Assembly (NCBI GenBank): GCA_023391695.1
Contig: JAEWAK010000060.1
Coordinates: forward strand, 124,001 to 188,000
DNA length: 64,000 bases
Direction: 5' to 3'
DNA from: Bacillota bacterium
GTDB lineage: Bacteria > Bacillota > Clostridia > Lachnospirales > Lachnospiraceae
Part shown: piece by piece, positions 53,635 to 63,279 of the stretch
Layout: each line of letters starts with the position of its first letter
Position numbering within the stretch: the stretch's first letter is position 1
Made by a program: the position numbers and the translations under genes
Notes under the pieces: model-generated
Databases searched by the model: none
What the model was told of the DNA's origin: nothing
Seen by the model: the letters and a program-made list of their open reading frames with translations, nothing else

Positions 53635-55143
53635 ATGTCAGAAAAAGGTGAGGTTCTGGTTGAAGTAAAAGACATGTGTAAAAATTTTGGAGTGACGGTA
53701 GCTCTTAAATCTGTGGATATCACCATAAAGCGCGGGGAAATCAGGGGGCTCATCGGTGAAAACGGGTCGGGTAAATCTACGGTTTCTTCTATTATTGCAG
53801 GAATACAGCCGGCGACCAGCGGTGAAATGTATTACAAAGGAAAGCTTTGGAAACCGGAAAATACCTTGGAAGCTGTTAATAACGGAATTGGGATGATTGT
53901 GCAGGAAGCGGGTACGATTGACAATGTCACAGTTGCGGAAAATATTTTTCTCGGTAATTATCAGCCATTTAAGAGAGGTATGTTTATAAGCCGGTCAAAG
54001 ATGAATGCAGAAGCCAAAAAAGCTTTGGAAAAGATTGGTGCATCCCATATTAATCCGGCATATCCTACCCACTTATATGACATGCAGGAACGAAAACTGA
54101 TTGAGATCGCACGGACTATGTATAATGATCCGGACCTTTTTGTGGTGGATGAAACAACAACTGCGCTGTCACAGAAAGGAAGAGAGCTTCTATATACACT
54201 GATGCATAAAGCGGCAGAGGAAAATAAAGCAGTCGTCTTTATCAGCCACGATCTGGACGAATTAATGGAACATTGCGATACCCTTACCATTCTCAGGGAT
54301 GGCGTCATTATTGATAACATAGAGAAAGCCGCCTATGAAGAAAATGATATCAAGCATAAAATGGTGGGGCGTGAGATTAAGGGAAATTATTATCGTGTGG
54401 ATACGGACGGATGCAGTGATGAAGTGGTGCTTAAGGCAGATTGTATTACCACAATGAAAGACCTGCTGTGCTTTGACCTGGAATTACATAAAGGTGAGAT
54501 TTTGGGAGTCGGAGGACTTTCTGACTGCGGTATGCATGAACTTGGACGTGCACTTTATGGTTTGGAGGAAGTAGTGGACGGAAAAGTTGTGATTACACAA
54601 TCCAATACCGTTGTAAAAAGTCCCCAGATTGCTTTTAAAAACGGAATGGGTTATGTCTCCAAGAACCGGGATACAGAGTCTTTGGAACCGAATGCCTCCA
54701 TTGGTGCCAATATACAAAGTACCGGTTATAAGAAGAACCGTTTGTTTGGTCCTTTTATGTCAGGCAGGAAAGAAAAAGAATATGCCATGCTCCAAGTGGA
54801 TGCCCTGGCCATTAAATGTGTGAATATACTCCAGCCGGTAAAGGCGATGTCAGGAGGAAACAAGCAAAAGGTAGTATTCGGAAAATGGATCGCAGACGAT
54901 GCGGATATATTGATACTGGATTGTCCTACCCGCGGTGTGGATATTGGTGTAAAAGCGTCTATGTATCGACTGATATATGAAATGAAGAAAAAGGGTAAAT
55001 CAATCGTGATGATCAGTGAAGAAATGCCTGAACTTATCGGCATGTCAGACCGTATTCTGATTTTGAAGGACGGAAGACTGAACGGGGAATTTTACCGCAA
55101 AGAATGTTACAACGAGCATCAGTTGATTGAGAGTATGATTTAA
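53635..55143 (+). CDS. Sugar ABC transporter ATP-binding protein (RbsA-like, two ABC domains)
   Basis: A 502-aa protein with two fused ABC units. The first has Walker A G-E-N-G-S-G-K-S-T (41-49) and Walker B with F-V-V-D-E, but its signature is M-Q-E-R-K instead of L-S-G-G-Q. The second has a degenerate Walker A (G-G-L-S-D-C-G), an intact M-S-G-G-N-K-Q-K and L-D-C-P-T-R-G-V-D, where Cys stands at the usual catalytic Glu. RbsA-type proteins commonly show one degenerate half. The ATG at 53635 follows AAAGGAG; an earlier start at 53602 lacks one. It energises import through the permeases encoded downstream. Confidence 0.93.
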   Translation: MSEKGEVLVEVKDMCKNFGVTVALKSVDITIKRGEIRGLIGENGSGKSTVSSIIAGIQPATSGEMYYKGKLWKPENTLEAVNNGIGMIVQEAGTIDNVTVAENIFLGNYQPFKRGMFISRSKMNAEAKKALEKIGASHINPAYPTHLYDMQERKLIEIARTMYNDPDLFVVDETTTALSQKGRELLYTLMHKAAEENKAVVFISHDLDELMEHCDTLTILRDGVIIDNIEKAAYEENDIKHKMVGREIKGNYYRVDTDGCSDEVVLKADCITTMKDLLCFDLELHKGEILGVGGLSDCGMHELGRALYGLEEVVDGKVVITQSNTVVKSPQIAFKNGMGYVSKNRDTESLEPNASIGANIQSTGYKKNRLFGPFMSGRKEKEYAMLQVDALAIKCVNILQPVKAMSGGNKQKVVFGKWIADDADILILDCPTRGVDIGVKASMYRLIYEMKKKGKSIVMISEEMPELIGMSDRILILKDGRLNGEFYRKECYNEHQLIESMI

Positions 55144-55157
55144 GAAAGGTGAGTAAT

Positions 55158-56162
55158 ATGTCTGATACTGAAATTATGAAAGGCGCGCCCCGTCTTAGCC
55201 TGACGGACCGTGTCAGTATTGTTAAAAATAACCCTTCTTTTTCCTTTGCTTTTCCGATTGTAGTTCTTCTTCTGATTATTTCAGTCTTTGGAGCCGCAAC
55301 GGGAGGAGATTTTTTTGGAAAAAATATATTCATAGGTATATTTAACCAGGCCATTATTATCGGTACCATGGCTACGGCAGTTTCTTTTATATATACAACG
55401 GGTAATCTTGATATCTCCGTGGGAAATGCCATGGCGCTGTCCGCAACCATTGGAGCATTGGTGTTTAACCTGACGGGAGATGTTAATCTGATGGTTGTTT
55501 CGGCAATTATTTCCGGTATACTGCTCATGCTGTTTAATTGTACAATGAGTGTTATATTCGGAGTAAAGTCCATTACAGTGGCTATTGTTATGATACAGTT
55601 GTACAGTGCTATAGTAAGCGATATTTTAGGACCGGAGACTTTGAAAGTTGATTATGCAATGTGCAAGATAATGGAAAATGCCGGTTTCCGGTATGCTGCA
55701 TTTATAATATATTTTATATTGTGTTTTGTTGTATTCCATTTAACATCGGCCGGACGGGAACTGCGTTTCATCGGCGGCAATGAAATCTGCGCGAATCAGA
55801 CCGGAATGAATGCCAACAAAGCGAAATATATCAGCTTCTTTATGGCGGGTATCGGAGTTGGACTGGCAGCAGTATTTACCATAATACGTACAGGCTCGGT
55901 CAGTACCGAGGTAGGAAACGGAATGGGAATGGATGTTATGCTTGCCACTGTTTTGGGAGGTATGTCTATTTTCGGCGGAGCGAAATCCAACACTTATGCA
56001 GGCCTTCTCGGAGCATTGACGGTTTCGGCTCTTAATAAGGGATTATTGATGGTCGGCATTTCACCTACGGTAATCCAGGGAGTACGGGGAGCCATATTCC
56101 TGCTGCTTGTATATATGAACAGTGAACGCCCCCAGACCTTGCCGACAAGACAGCAGGTATAG
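55158..56162 (+). CDS. Sugar ABC transporter permease (RbsC-like)
   Basis: A 334-aa membrane permease of the ribose/xylose branch. The signature G-N-L-D-I-S-V-G-N-A-M-A-L-S appears near residue 90 (usual form D-L-S-V-G). About ten hydrophobic segments. AAAGGTGA precedes the ATG at 55158; a GTG three codons earlier is less likely. It is one of two permeases in this importer, with the binding protein encoded next. Confidence 0.92.
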   Translation: MSDTEIMKGAPRLSLTDRVSIVKNNPSFSFAFPIVVLLLIISVFGAATGGDFFGKNIFIGIFNQAIIIGTMATAVSFIYTTGNLDISVGNAMALSATIGALVFNLTGDVNLMVVSAIISGILLMLFNCTMSVIFGVKSITVAIVMIQLYSAIVSDILGPETLKVDYAMCKIMENAGFRYAAFIIYFILCFVVFHLTSAGRELRFIGGNEICANQTGMNANKAKYISFFMAGIGVGLAAVFTIIRTGSVSTEVGNGMGMDVMLATVLGGMSIFGGAKSNTYAGLLGALTVSALNKGLLMVGISPTVIQGVRGAIFLLLVYMNSERPQTLPTRQQV

Positions 56163-56218
56163 GACAGGGTATCTATAAGGTAGCAATAAAATTTTATATA
56201 AAGAAAGGGAGAAAAATT

Positions 56219-57538
56219 ATGAAAAAAAGAATTTTAGCATTGGCTTTAACAGCAGTCATGGGCTTCAGTCTGATCGCCTGCGGCAAAAGCAATACCGGCG
56301 GTGATAATACGGCGGTGGAAACCGGCAAAGGAACGGCAGAAACAGAACAGACAGGCGGAACAGATAACCAGCAGAAGTCACCTCAGGATTTTAAGACTTT
56401 TAAAATCGGTGTCTGTGAACCTCAGGCCATTGATGAGGTCGTGATCCGCCGTGACTATTATGAAAACTATCTTGCTAAAAAATATAATGTGGAATTTATA
56501 TTTTCCGAACAAGTAAAAGATACGGATGATGAATTAAGCTTTATTGAGAATTGTGCTGACCTGGGTGCCGATGCGATTATCAGTTACCGTTCAGAAGATG
56601 CGAATCAAATGGTTCAGGTATGCCAGGAATATGGTATGGCTTACGTAATAAATAATCAGCGTTCATCATTGGTAGAAGAGGCCTTTACAGGAGGGTATGA
56701 GAACTTTTCCGGTTCCTTTGCTGCCGACCAGCCATATGTAGGAAGTTTGTTTAAGGAATGGCTGACAAAAAATGCTTCCAAGGACGGAAGTGAAGGCTTT
56801 TTGATTACTTCTTCTCTGGCATATAAAGGGAACACACAGCATTCAGAGTGTACGGAAGCCGTTTTATCAGCACTTCAGGAGAAGTATGGTCTGGCTTATG
56901 AAGACACAATTAAAAATCTTGCAGTTGCATCCGCACCTATTGAGGTTGCAAATGATAAAAATATTAAGATTTATATTTATCCAGGTGTTTCATCACAAAA
57001 CGAAGGTTGGCTGGCCGGTGTCAGTACGGCTCTTCAAACAGGAAATTACGGAGTATTTATTCAGTCCGGACAATCTTTTACTGAGACAGCGGTTGTTGTT
57101 GACGAAGTGGAGAAAGCATTTAAAAGAGATATTAAAGTGGCTTCTGTGGCTTCCATTTCTGATTCACTTTTGAATGCCTTCAATACAAAGGATGCTTTTG
57201 GTAATACTTCCATTAATATGGCATCGGTAAAGTCAACCAGTCTTGTAAGTAGTATGGGATTTGTAAAAGTATATAATGCATTAACAGGTTTTAGCAGCCT
57301 GAACGTACAGTCAAGCGGCGAACCGTCGGAATTACTGTTTAAAATGTGGGCGATTGAGAATCCGGAGCAGATGAGCACACTCTCAAATTGGGATGTTGCG
57401 GGAGGTAACAAGTGGATTGTGGATTATAATGTAATTGACCAGGCACTTGGGATCTATCACCCAGACTTGACTTATGAAGGGATCCAGTCTGTTTATGACA
57501 ATGTAAACTATGATGAAGCAAAATCCCGTCTTGATTAA
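56219..57538 (+). CDS. Sugar ABC transporter substrate-binding lipoprotein
   Basis: A 439-aa lipoprotein with signal peptide and lipobox L-I-A-C21. A Gly/Thr/Glu-rich tether of about 35 residues precedes a periplasmic-binding-protein type I fold (RbsB/Peripla_BP_4). It lies between the two permease genes, which identifies the transporter as a sugar importer. Its size exceeds the usual 300-350 residues, consistent with a larger, perhaps decorated, oligosaccharide ligand; this is inference. Confidence 0.9.
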   Translation: MKKRILALALTAVMGFSLIACGKSNTGGDNTAVETGKGTAETEQTGGTDNQQKSPQDFKTFKIGVCEPQAIDEVVIRRDYYENYLAKKYNVEFIFSEQVKDTDDELSFIENCADLGADAIISYRSEDANQMVQVCQEYGMAYVINNQRSSLVEEAFTGGYENFSGSFAADQPYVGSLFKEWLTKNASKDGSEGFLITSSLAYKGNTQHSECTEAVLSALQEKYGLAYEDTIKNLAVASAPIEVANDKNIKIYIYPGVSSQNEGWLAGVSTALQTGNYGVFIQSGQSFTETAVVVDEVEKAFKRDIKVASVASISDSLLNAFNTKDAFGNTSINMASVKSTSLVSSMGFVKVYNALTGFSSLNVQSSGEPSELLFKMWAIENPEQMSTLSNWDVAGGNKWIVDYNVIDQALGIYHPDLTYEGIQSVYDNVNYDEAKSRLD

Positions 57539-57581
57539 ACAGACTATTCTATTTGTTATTATTTGAAGGAAGGAAACATTC

Positions 57582-58616
57582 ATGAATCATAAAACAATTA
57601 TTTATAAATTACAAAATGTGCTGAAATTAATCGTACTGCCTGTTGTTGTGTTTATAATATTTGAAATCATTGACAGATTGGTAACGGGTAAGGGAGTAAT
57701 CAGTTCTAAAGCCGATTTGAGAGTGCTTTTCCGTACGGTCATTACCTGCTATTGCTTTGCCATGGCTCTGAATTGTAATCTGCTTTTAGGGCGTATGGAT
57801 CTCTCCGCCGGTGCACAGATGTTTATGGGATGCATCTTCGGAGGAAATATTGCCCTGCAGCTTAATTTGGGAGGTATAGGAATTCTCGTATTAAGTATAG
57901 TAATCGGAGCTTTATGCGGGCTTTTAGTGGGAGTTATTTTTGTTAATTTGCGTATTCTCCCAATGGTACTTGGCATTGGTATGACACTGATTTTTGAATG
58001 TTTTTCTTTTGGTGCTTATAACCAGCAGGGACTTATGCTGTATGGGAAAAAAAATGTTGAGATTTTATCTGATATAACGTTCATATTATTAATAGCAATC
58101 CTGCTTATTCTTGTTATGACTTTTTTATTCCAGCATAGTACCTTTGGTTACAGCCGCCGCGCGATCCAGGGAAGTCAGAAATTAGCAGCCGATTCGGGTA
58201 TTAATATTTTTAAAAACTGCATTTTATGTTATATACTTGCAGGTGCGCTGGTTGCCTGTGCTGGAGTTTTTGATACGGCTTATAAGGGTACGTTAACACC
58301 TGGTTTGGGAATGAGCAGCAACGGCAGTGTATTCAGTAATATGTTCCCGATGTTCTTAGGTATCTGGCTTGGATCCTTTGTCAGTAATCCCGTAATCGGT
58401 GTTCTCGGAGGTGCGGTAAGTGTTAAATTATTGACTTTAGGGCTTTCCAAACTGGCCTTGGGAGGAAGTACCCAAAACATTATTATCTATTCTTTATTCT
58501 TAATCTTTATGATCTACCGTACTAATTCCAGTAAAATGGAATATCTTAAGAAAAAGAGAGTGCGGATTAAATTGGCCCAGGAAACCAGGCGGGCAGGACA
58601 TCTTCAAATTACTTAA
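57582..58616 (+). CDS. Sugar ABC transporter permease, second subunit (RbsC-like)
   Basis: A 344-aa permease with about ten hydrophobic segments. The family pattern reads L-L-L-G-R-M-D-L-S-A-G-A-Q-M near residue 68, where D-L-S is the conserved part. It differs clearly from the first permease, so the pore is probably a heterodimer. GAAGGAAGG stands before the ATG. It closes the ABC operon at a strong hairpin. Confidence 0.92.
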   Translation: MNHKTIIYKLQNVLKLIVLPVVVFIIFEIIDRLVTGKGVISSKADLRVLFRTVITCYCFAMALNCNLLLGRMDLSAGAQMFMGCIFGGNIALQLNLGGIGILVLSIVIGALCGLLVGVIFVNLRILPMVLGIGMTLIFECFSFGAYNQQGLMLYGKKNVEILSDITFILLIAILLILVMTFLFQHSTFGYSRRAIQGSQKLAADSGINIFKNCILCYILAGALVACAGVFDTAYKGTLTPGLGMSSNGSVFSNMFPMFLGIWLGSFVSNPVIGVLGGAVSVKLLTLGLSKLALGGSTQNIIIYSLFLIFMIYRTNSSKMEYLKKKRVRIKLAQETRRAGHLQIT

Positions 58617-58618
58617 AT

Positions 58619-58662
58619 AATGGGGATGCTGTAAATAAAATGAATTTGCAGCATCCCCATTT
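58619..58662 (+). terminator. Strong hairpin after the ABC operon
   Basis: ATGGGGATGCTG (58620-58631) pairs with CAGCATCCCCAT (58649-58660), and more pairing extends inward. Only two T follow, so it may be a partial terminator or mRNA stabiliser between the ABC and sulfatase genes. Confidence 0.75.
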
Positions 58663-58713
58663 AAACCATAAACACTTTTTAACCGGACTTAATTTAAGAA
58701 AGGAGTTCATAAA

Positions 58714-60207
58714 ATGCGGGCTATTATGATTATGTATGACTCTCTCCGCAGGGATATTTTGTCCTGCTATGGAGAAACAACGGTTCATATGCCAAATTTT
58801 GAGCGTTTGGCAAAACATACGGTAACCTTTGACAACAGTTATGTCTGCAGTCTGCCTTGTATGCCGGCCAGACGTGAATTACATACGGGACGTCCGAATT
58901 TTTTGCATCGCAGTTGGGGCCCATTGGAACCTTTTGATGATTCCATGCCTGAAATATTAAAAAAGGCTGGAATCCACACCCATCTTGCTACGGATCATTA
59001 CCACTATGTACAGGACGGAGGGGCTACCTATCACAACCGTTATTCCACATGGGAATGTTTCAGGGGACAGGAAACGGATACCTGGATAGGAAACTGCGCT
59101 CCAAGAGAGACAGAGTATGCTCCTCAATTATTAAATCCTCAGTCACAGCCTGAACCGCTTAAAACCATTAGAAAAAGAGGGGGATGGCAGAATATGGACA
59201 ACCGCACTGCCTGCAGGGCGGAAGCAGATTATCCTCAATCCCATACCTTTGACAGCGGCATCGACTTTATAAACCGTAATGCAGAATATGATAACTGGTT
59301 TGTACAGATTGAAACTTTCGATCCTCATGAGCCTTTTGATTCGCCTGATAATTATCTAAGCCGCTGGTTTGATCCTGATAATGCGTTTGAGAAGGATTGG
59401 CCTCCTTATGCACCTGTTAAAGAAGATCGGGAAACCATTGGGAAAATGCGCAGGAAGTATTATGCATTGGCAGAATTTTGCGACAAAAGCCTTGGAAGGG
59501 TCCTGGATATTATGGATGAGTATGATATGTGGAAGGATACCATGCTGATCGTAAATACGGATCATGGATTTATCCTTGGGGAGCATAACTGGTGGGGAAA
59601 AGGTTCCATGCCGGAATACAATGAAATTGCCCATACACCTTTATTCCTATGGGATCCCCGCAGCAGGGTTTTAAATGAACACAGGAAAGCATTGGTTCAG
59701 ACGATTGATATTGCTCCTACTTTACTTGACTTCTTTCAGCTTCCCATACCAAAGGATATGCTGGGAAAACCGCTTAAAGCAGCGGCAGAGAAAGACGAAG
59801 CGGTTCGTGATTACGGTATATATGGAATACACGGCGGACCCATTAATATCACGGATGGCCGTTATGTATATATGCGGGCAGTGCGCACTAAAGATGCGGA
59901 AATTGATGAGTATACACTTATGCCAACCCACATGACCATGCCCTTTTCCGTAAGTGAAATGCAAAGGGCGGAATTTATGGAAGGCTTTACATTTACCAAA
60001 GGATGTAAGGTTATGCGTATTCCTGCAGCTGCTAGGGGAGCTGTAAAAATTGAGAAAGATTTATTATTTGATTTAAAGTACGACCCAAAACAGGAAAATC
60101 CTGTCCATATGCCGGAGGTGGAGAAACGTATGGCTGAAGCACTTGTTATACTGTTAAAGGAGAATGAGGCACCTGCAGGAATTTATGAGCGGTTTGGTTT
60201 AATATAA
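58714..60207 (+). CDS. Cys-type sulfatase, cytoplasmic
   Basis: A 497-aa sulfatase with C49-M-P-A-R-R-E-L-H-T-G, the formylglycine motif with an unusual R-E-L-H interior. Y-D-S-L-R-R-D near the start and N-T-D-H-G-F provide metal ligands. No signal peptide. AAAGGAG precedes the ATG. It opens a run of three sulfatases and the exporter, all in the same direction and tightly spaced. Confidence 0.92.
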   Translation: MRAIMIMYDSLRRDILSCYGETTVHMPNFERLAKHTVTFDNSYVCSLPCMPARRELHTGRPNFLHRSWGPLEPFDDSMPEILKKAGIHTHLATDHYHYVQDGGATYHNRYSTWECFRGQETDTWIGNCAPRETEYAPQLLNPQSQPEPLKTIRKRGGWQNMDNRTACRAEADYPQSHTFDSGIDFINRNAEYDNWFVQIETFDPHEPFDSPDNYLSRWFDPDNAFEKDWPPYAPVKEDRETIGKMRRKYYALAEFCDKSLGRVLDIMDEYDMWKDTMLIVNTDHGFILGEHNWWGKGSMPEYNEIAHTPLFLWDPRSRVLNEHRKALVQTIDIAPTLLDFFQLPIPKDMLGKPLKAAAEKDEAVRDYGIYGIHGGPINITDGRYVYMRAVRTKDAEIDEYTLMPTHMTMPFSVSEMQRAEFMEGFTFTKGCKVMRIPAAARGAVKIEKDLLFDLKYDPKQENPVHMPEVEKRMAEALVILLKENEAPAGIYERFGLI

Positions 60208-60233
60208 CCAATAAAATGAGGAGGAACTAAAAA

Positions 60234-61751
60234 TTGAAAATTCTTTTTATTGATTGCGATACGTTAAGGCCGGACCATTTGGGCTGTTATGGCTATCAGA
60301 GGCCGACCTCACCATATATTGACTCGATTGCGCGGGATGGAGTGTGTTATCAGGACTATTACTGTTCGGATGCACCCTGTCTGCCTTCCCGGGCCGCCTT
60401 GATGACGGGACGGTTTGGCATTCATACAGGGGTAGTCGGACATGGCGGAACTGCGGCTGATATGAGACTGGATGGGGAGTGTCGTATTATGATGGATACG
60501 AATACCAGGGACAATCTTCCGGCAGTGATGAAACGATATGGAATGAATACCGTTTCTGTCAGCTCATTCCCGGAGCGTCATGGTGCCTGGTGGTTTAACG
60601 CAGGCTTTCATGAATGCTATAACGTCGGAAAAAGGGGGCTGGAAACGGCGGATGAAGTGACACCTTATGCCCTTGACTGGTTAGAACGTAATAAAAACAG
60701 AGAGAACTGGTTCATGCATGTACATTACTGGGACCCCCATACACCGTACCGTACTCCTTTGGAGGAAGGCAATCCCTTTGAAAACACGCCTCTTCCCCAG
60801 GAAGAATGGATGAATGAAGAATTATTGCAGGAGCATAGGGAAAGGGAAGTCGGACCCCATTCGGCACAGGAATTATCCATGTATGATGATGGAGTAACAC
60901 CAAGGTTTCCAAGACAGCTGGGACAAATCCGTACGATGGAAGATTATAGGAAGAATATAGATGATTATGACACCGGAATCTGGTACATGGACAAACATAT
61001 CGGTAAATTGCTTGAATGGCTGAAAGCAGCGGGGATCTATGAGGAGACGGCGATAATCGTAACAGCGGATCATGGGGAAGATTTGGGCGAACTTGGAGAA
61101 TATGATGAGCATGGCTCGGCAGATTATCCCACAACGCATATTCCGATGATTATTAAGTGGCCGGGTGCGGCTAAAAATATTATGTCCTGCGGCTTGCATT
61201 ATAATCTGGATTTGCTGCCGACCCTGAAAGATTTGTTGGGACCCCTTCCGCCTTCGGAGGTATCTGAAAAAATAGTTGGAGTATGCAAGACACCGGAATA
61301 CGATGGTTTCAGTTATGCCAGGACATTGACGGAAGGAAAGGATGACGGACGGGATTATCTGGTAGTCAGCCAGTGTGCCCATGTCTGCCAGCGCTCCGTA
61401 CGGTTTGAAGACTGGATGTATATAAGAACATATCATGATGGATATCATTTACATCCGGAAGAGATGCTGTTTAACATCAAAGAAGATCCATACCAGTTGA
61501 AGGAACGTGCGAAGGAGAAGCCGGAGCTTTGCTGGAAGGGAACTTATTTGCTGGATCAATGGTATACAGAGAATATGAAAAAAATGGTACATAAAAGTCA
61601 GACCGATCCAATGTGGACGGTTATAGCAGAGGGCGGACCGTTTCATTGCAAGGGACATTTACCGGAGTATTTAAAGCGCCTCAAGGATACCGGACGCGGC
61701 TGGGCGGCAGAAGAACTGGCGAAAAGACATTCGGATGAATTAGAGAATTAA
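60234..61751 (+). CDS. Cys-type sulfatase, cytoplasmic
   Basis: A 505-aa sulfatase with C49-L-P-S-R-A-A-L-M-T-G. It begins F-I-D-C-D-T-L-R-P-D-H-L-G-C-Y-G, the usual opening with metal-binding Asp residues, and has T-A-D-H-G-E-D-L-G-E in the middle. The TTG start follows GAGGAGG with suitable spacing; the protein begins at the expected place. No signal peptide. It lies 26 bases after the previous sulfatase. Confidence 0.92.
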   Translation: MKILFIDCDTLRPDHLGCYGYQRPTSPYIDSIARDGVCYQDYYCSDAPCLPSRAALMTGRFGIHTGVVGHGGTAADMRLDGECRIMMDTNTRDNLPAVMKRYGMNTVSVSSFPERHGAWWFNAGFHECYNVGKRGLETADEVTPYALDWLERNKNRENWFMHVHYWDPHTPYRTPLEEGNPFENTPLPQEEWMNEELLQEHREREVGPHSAQELSMYDDGVTPRFPRQLGQIRTMEDYRKNIDDYDTGIWYMDKHIGKLLEWLKAAGIYEETAIIVTADHGEDLGELGEYDEHGSADYPTTHIPMIIKWPGAAKNIMSCGLHYNLDLLPTLKDLLGPLPPSEVSEKIVGVCKTPEYDGFSYARTLTEGKDDGRDYLVVSQCAHVCQRSVRFEDWMYIRTYHDGYHLHPEEMLFNIKEDPYQLKERAKEKPELCWKGTYLLDQWYTENMKKMVHKSQTDPMWTVIAEGGPFHCKGHLPEYLKRLKDTGRGWAAEELAKRHSDELEN

Positions 61752-61800
61752 TGCCGGTTTGCATAGTTTAAATGGAGAGACAGCGGAATTGGAGGTAAGA

Positions 61801-63279
61801 GTGAAAGATATTTTAATTTTTATGAGTGACCAGCACAGCCCTCTGTTTTCCGGGTGGGGGAGTGAGAGGGTGGATACTCCGAATTTAGCACGTTTAAGAA
61901 ATGAGGGAACTTCCTTTGATGCTGCATATACATCCTGTCCTCTTTGCGTTCCGGCAAGAATGTCGATGATGTCAGGGCTCTTACCGGGGAAAACAGGAGT
62001 TTTTACTAATAATGATACGCTAAGCAGCCAGCTCCCCTGTTTTACCCATGCCCTGGCGGCTGCCGGTTATGAAACGGTTTTAATAGGCCGGATGCATTTC
62101 GTGGGTATGGACCAGCGCCATGGATTTACAAAAAGATTGGCTCCGGATATGACACCCACAGGATGGAACAGGCCGGTGGAACAACTCAAAAAGGAGAGGG
62201 GAGATTTTGCCCGGACTTTTGGGGAACCCTGGTGTACTGAGGTTGTCGGCGGCGGCGAATCTCCCGTATTGCATTACGATGAACAAATCGTGGGGACAGC
62301 CCTGGAATATTTAAGACAGGAGCATGAAAAGCCCCAGTTTATTATGGTTGGCACGTATGGCCCGCATTTTCCTTATGTTGCCCCGGACGAGCTTTATCTG
62401 AAATATTTGGACAGAGCGGGAATTCCAAAGTTTTTTTATAATATTCCGGATTATATGGAGGATTTTGAACTTCTGAAAAAACGCTGCAATCAGGAGGTGA
62501 CTGAAAATACGGTAAGAGGTGTTTATGCTGCATATTGCGGAATGATAGAGCGAATGGACAGCCAGATCGGACAAGTCAGGGATGCCTTTTTAGCCTACAC
62601 GGAGAAGAAGAAAAACGGACATATTTTTGGGTATCTTTCCGACCATGGAGACCAGGCCGGGGAAAGAAGGATATTCGGAAAACAGACATTTTTTGAAAAA
62701 TCCGTGAGAATACCAATGATTTTTGAGGGCACGGAGATAAAAGCGGGGAAGAAAGTCCTGTCGCCGGTTAGTATTATGGATCTTGGGCCAACGTTGTGTG
62801 AGCTGGCGGAAACTGCCTTTTGTGAAGAAGCAGATGGCAAGAGTATGAAAAAGCTGTTGACGGAGGATGGAGCGGAAGATTACGAACGGGTTATAATCAG
62901 CCAGTTTATTGATACCTATAAGGAGAAAAATCATTATGGTATTATGATCCGGTATCGGGAATGTAAATTTATCTCCTATCACGGTTATGAGAAATTTGAT
63001 CTGTTGTTTGATTTGAAAAATGATCCGGATGAAACAGTTAATATAATAGAAAGTTTGCCTAAACTGAGAGAATGGTTTATAAAAATTGCAGGCCAATATG
63101 GAAATCCCGAAGAAATTGAGTTGGAACAATACCGGCGGGCACGTAACCTGAACTGGTTCCGATATTACGAGAAAGCTGCCGGATGGGAAGAAACAGAACG
63201 TTGGACAGACAATCCGCCAAGTGCGAGAGGAGAACTTAAAATTGTTGCATACAGAACAGATAAGGAGAAAAGAATATGA
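61801..63279 (+). CDS. Cys-type sulfatase, cytoplasmic, coupled to an exporter
   Basis: A 492-aa sulfatase, a paralogue of the first one (49967): D-I-L-I-F-M-S-D-Q-H, C49-V-P-A-R-M-S-M-M-S-G and R-M-H-F-V-G-M-D-Q-R-H-G-F-T-K recur in both. GTG start at 61801 with GGAGGT just upstream. The frame is open from 61759, but that lacks a ribosome binding site. No signal peptide. Its TGA overlaps the ATG of the TauE/SafE gene, so the two are translated together. Confidence 0.9.
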   Translation: MKDILIFMSDQHSPLFSGWGSERVDTPNLARLRNEGTSFDAAYTSCPLCVPARMSMMSGLLPGKTGVFTNNDTLSSQLPCFTHALAAAGYETVLIGRMHFVGMDQRHGFTKRLAPDMTPTGWNRPVEQLKKERGDFARTFGEPWCTEVVGGGESPVLHYDEQIVGTALEYLRQEHEKPQFIMVGTYGPHFPYVAPDELYLKYLDRAGIPKFFYNIPDYMEDFELLKKRCNQEVTENTVRGVYAAYCGMIERMDSQIGQVRDAFLAYTEKKKNGHIFGYLSDHGDQAGERRIFGKQTFFEKSVRIPMIFEGTEIKAGKKVLSPVSIMDLGPTLCELAETAFCEEADGKSMKKLLTEDGAEDYERVIISQFIDTYKEKNHYGIMIRYRECKFISYHGYEKFDLLFDLKNDPDETVNIIESLPKLREWFIKIAGQYGNPEEIELEQYRRARNLNWFRYYEKAAGWEETERWTDNPPSARGELKIVAYRTDKEKRI

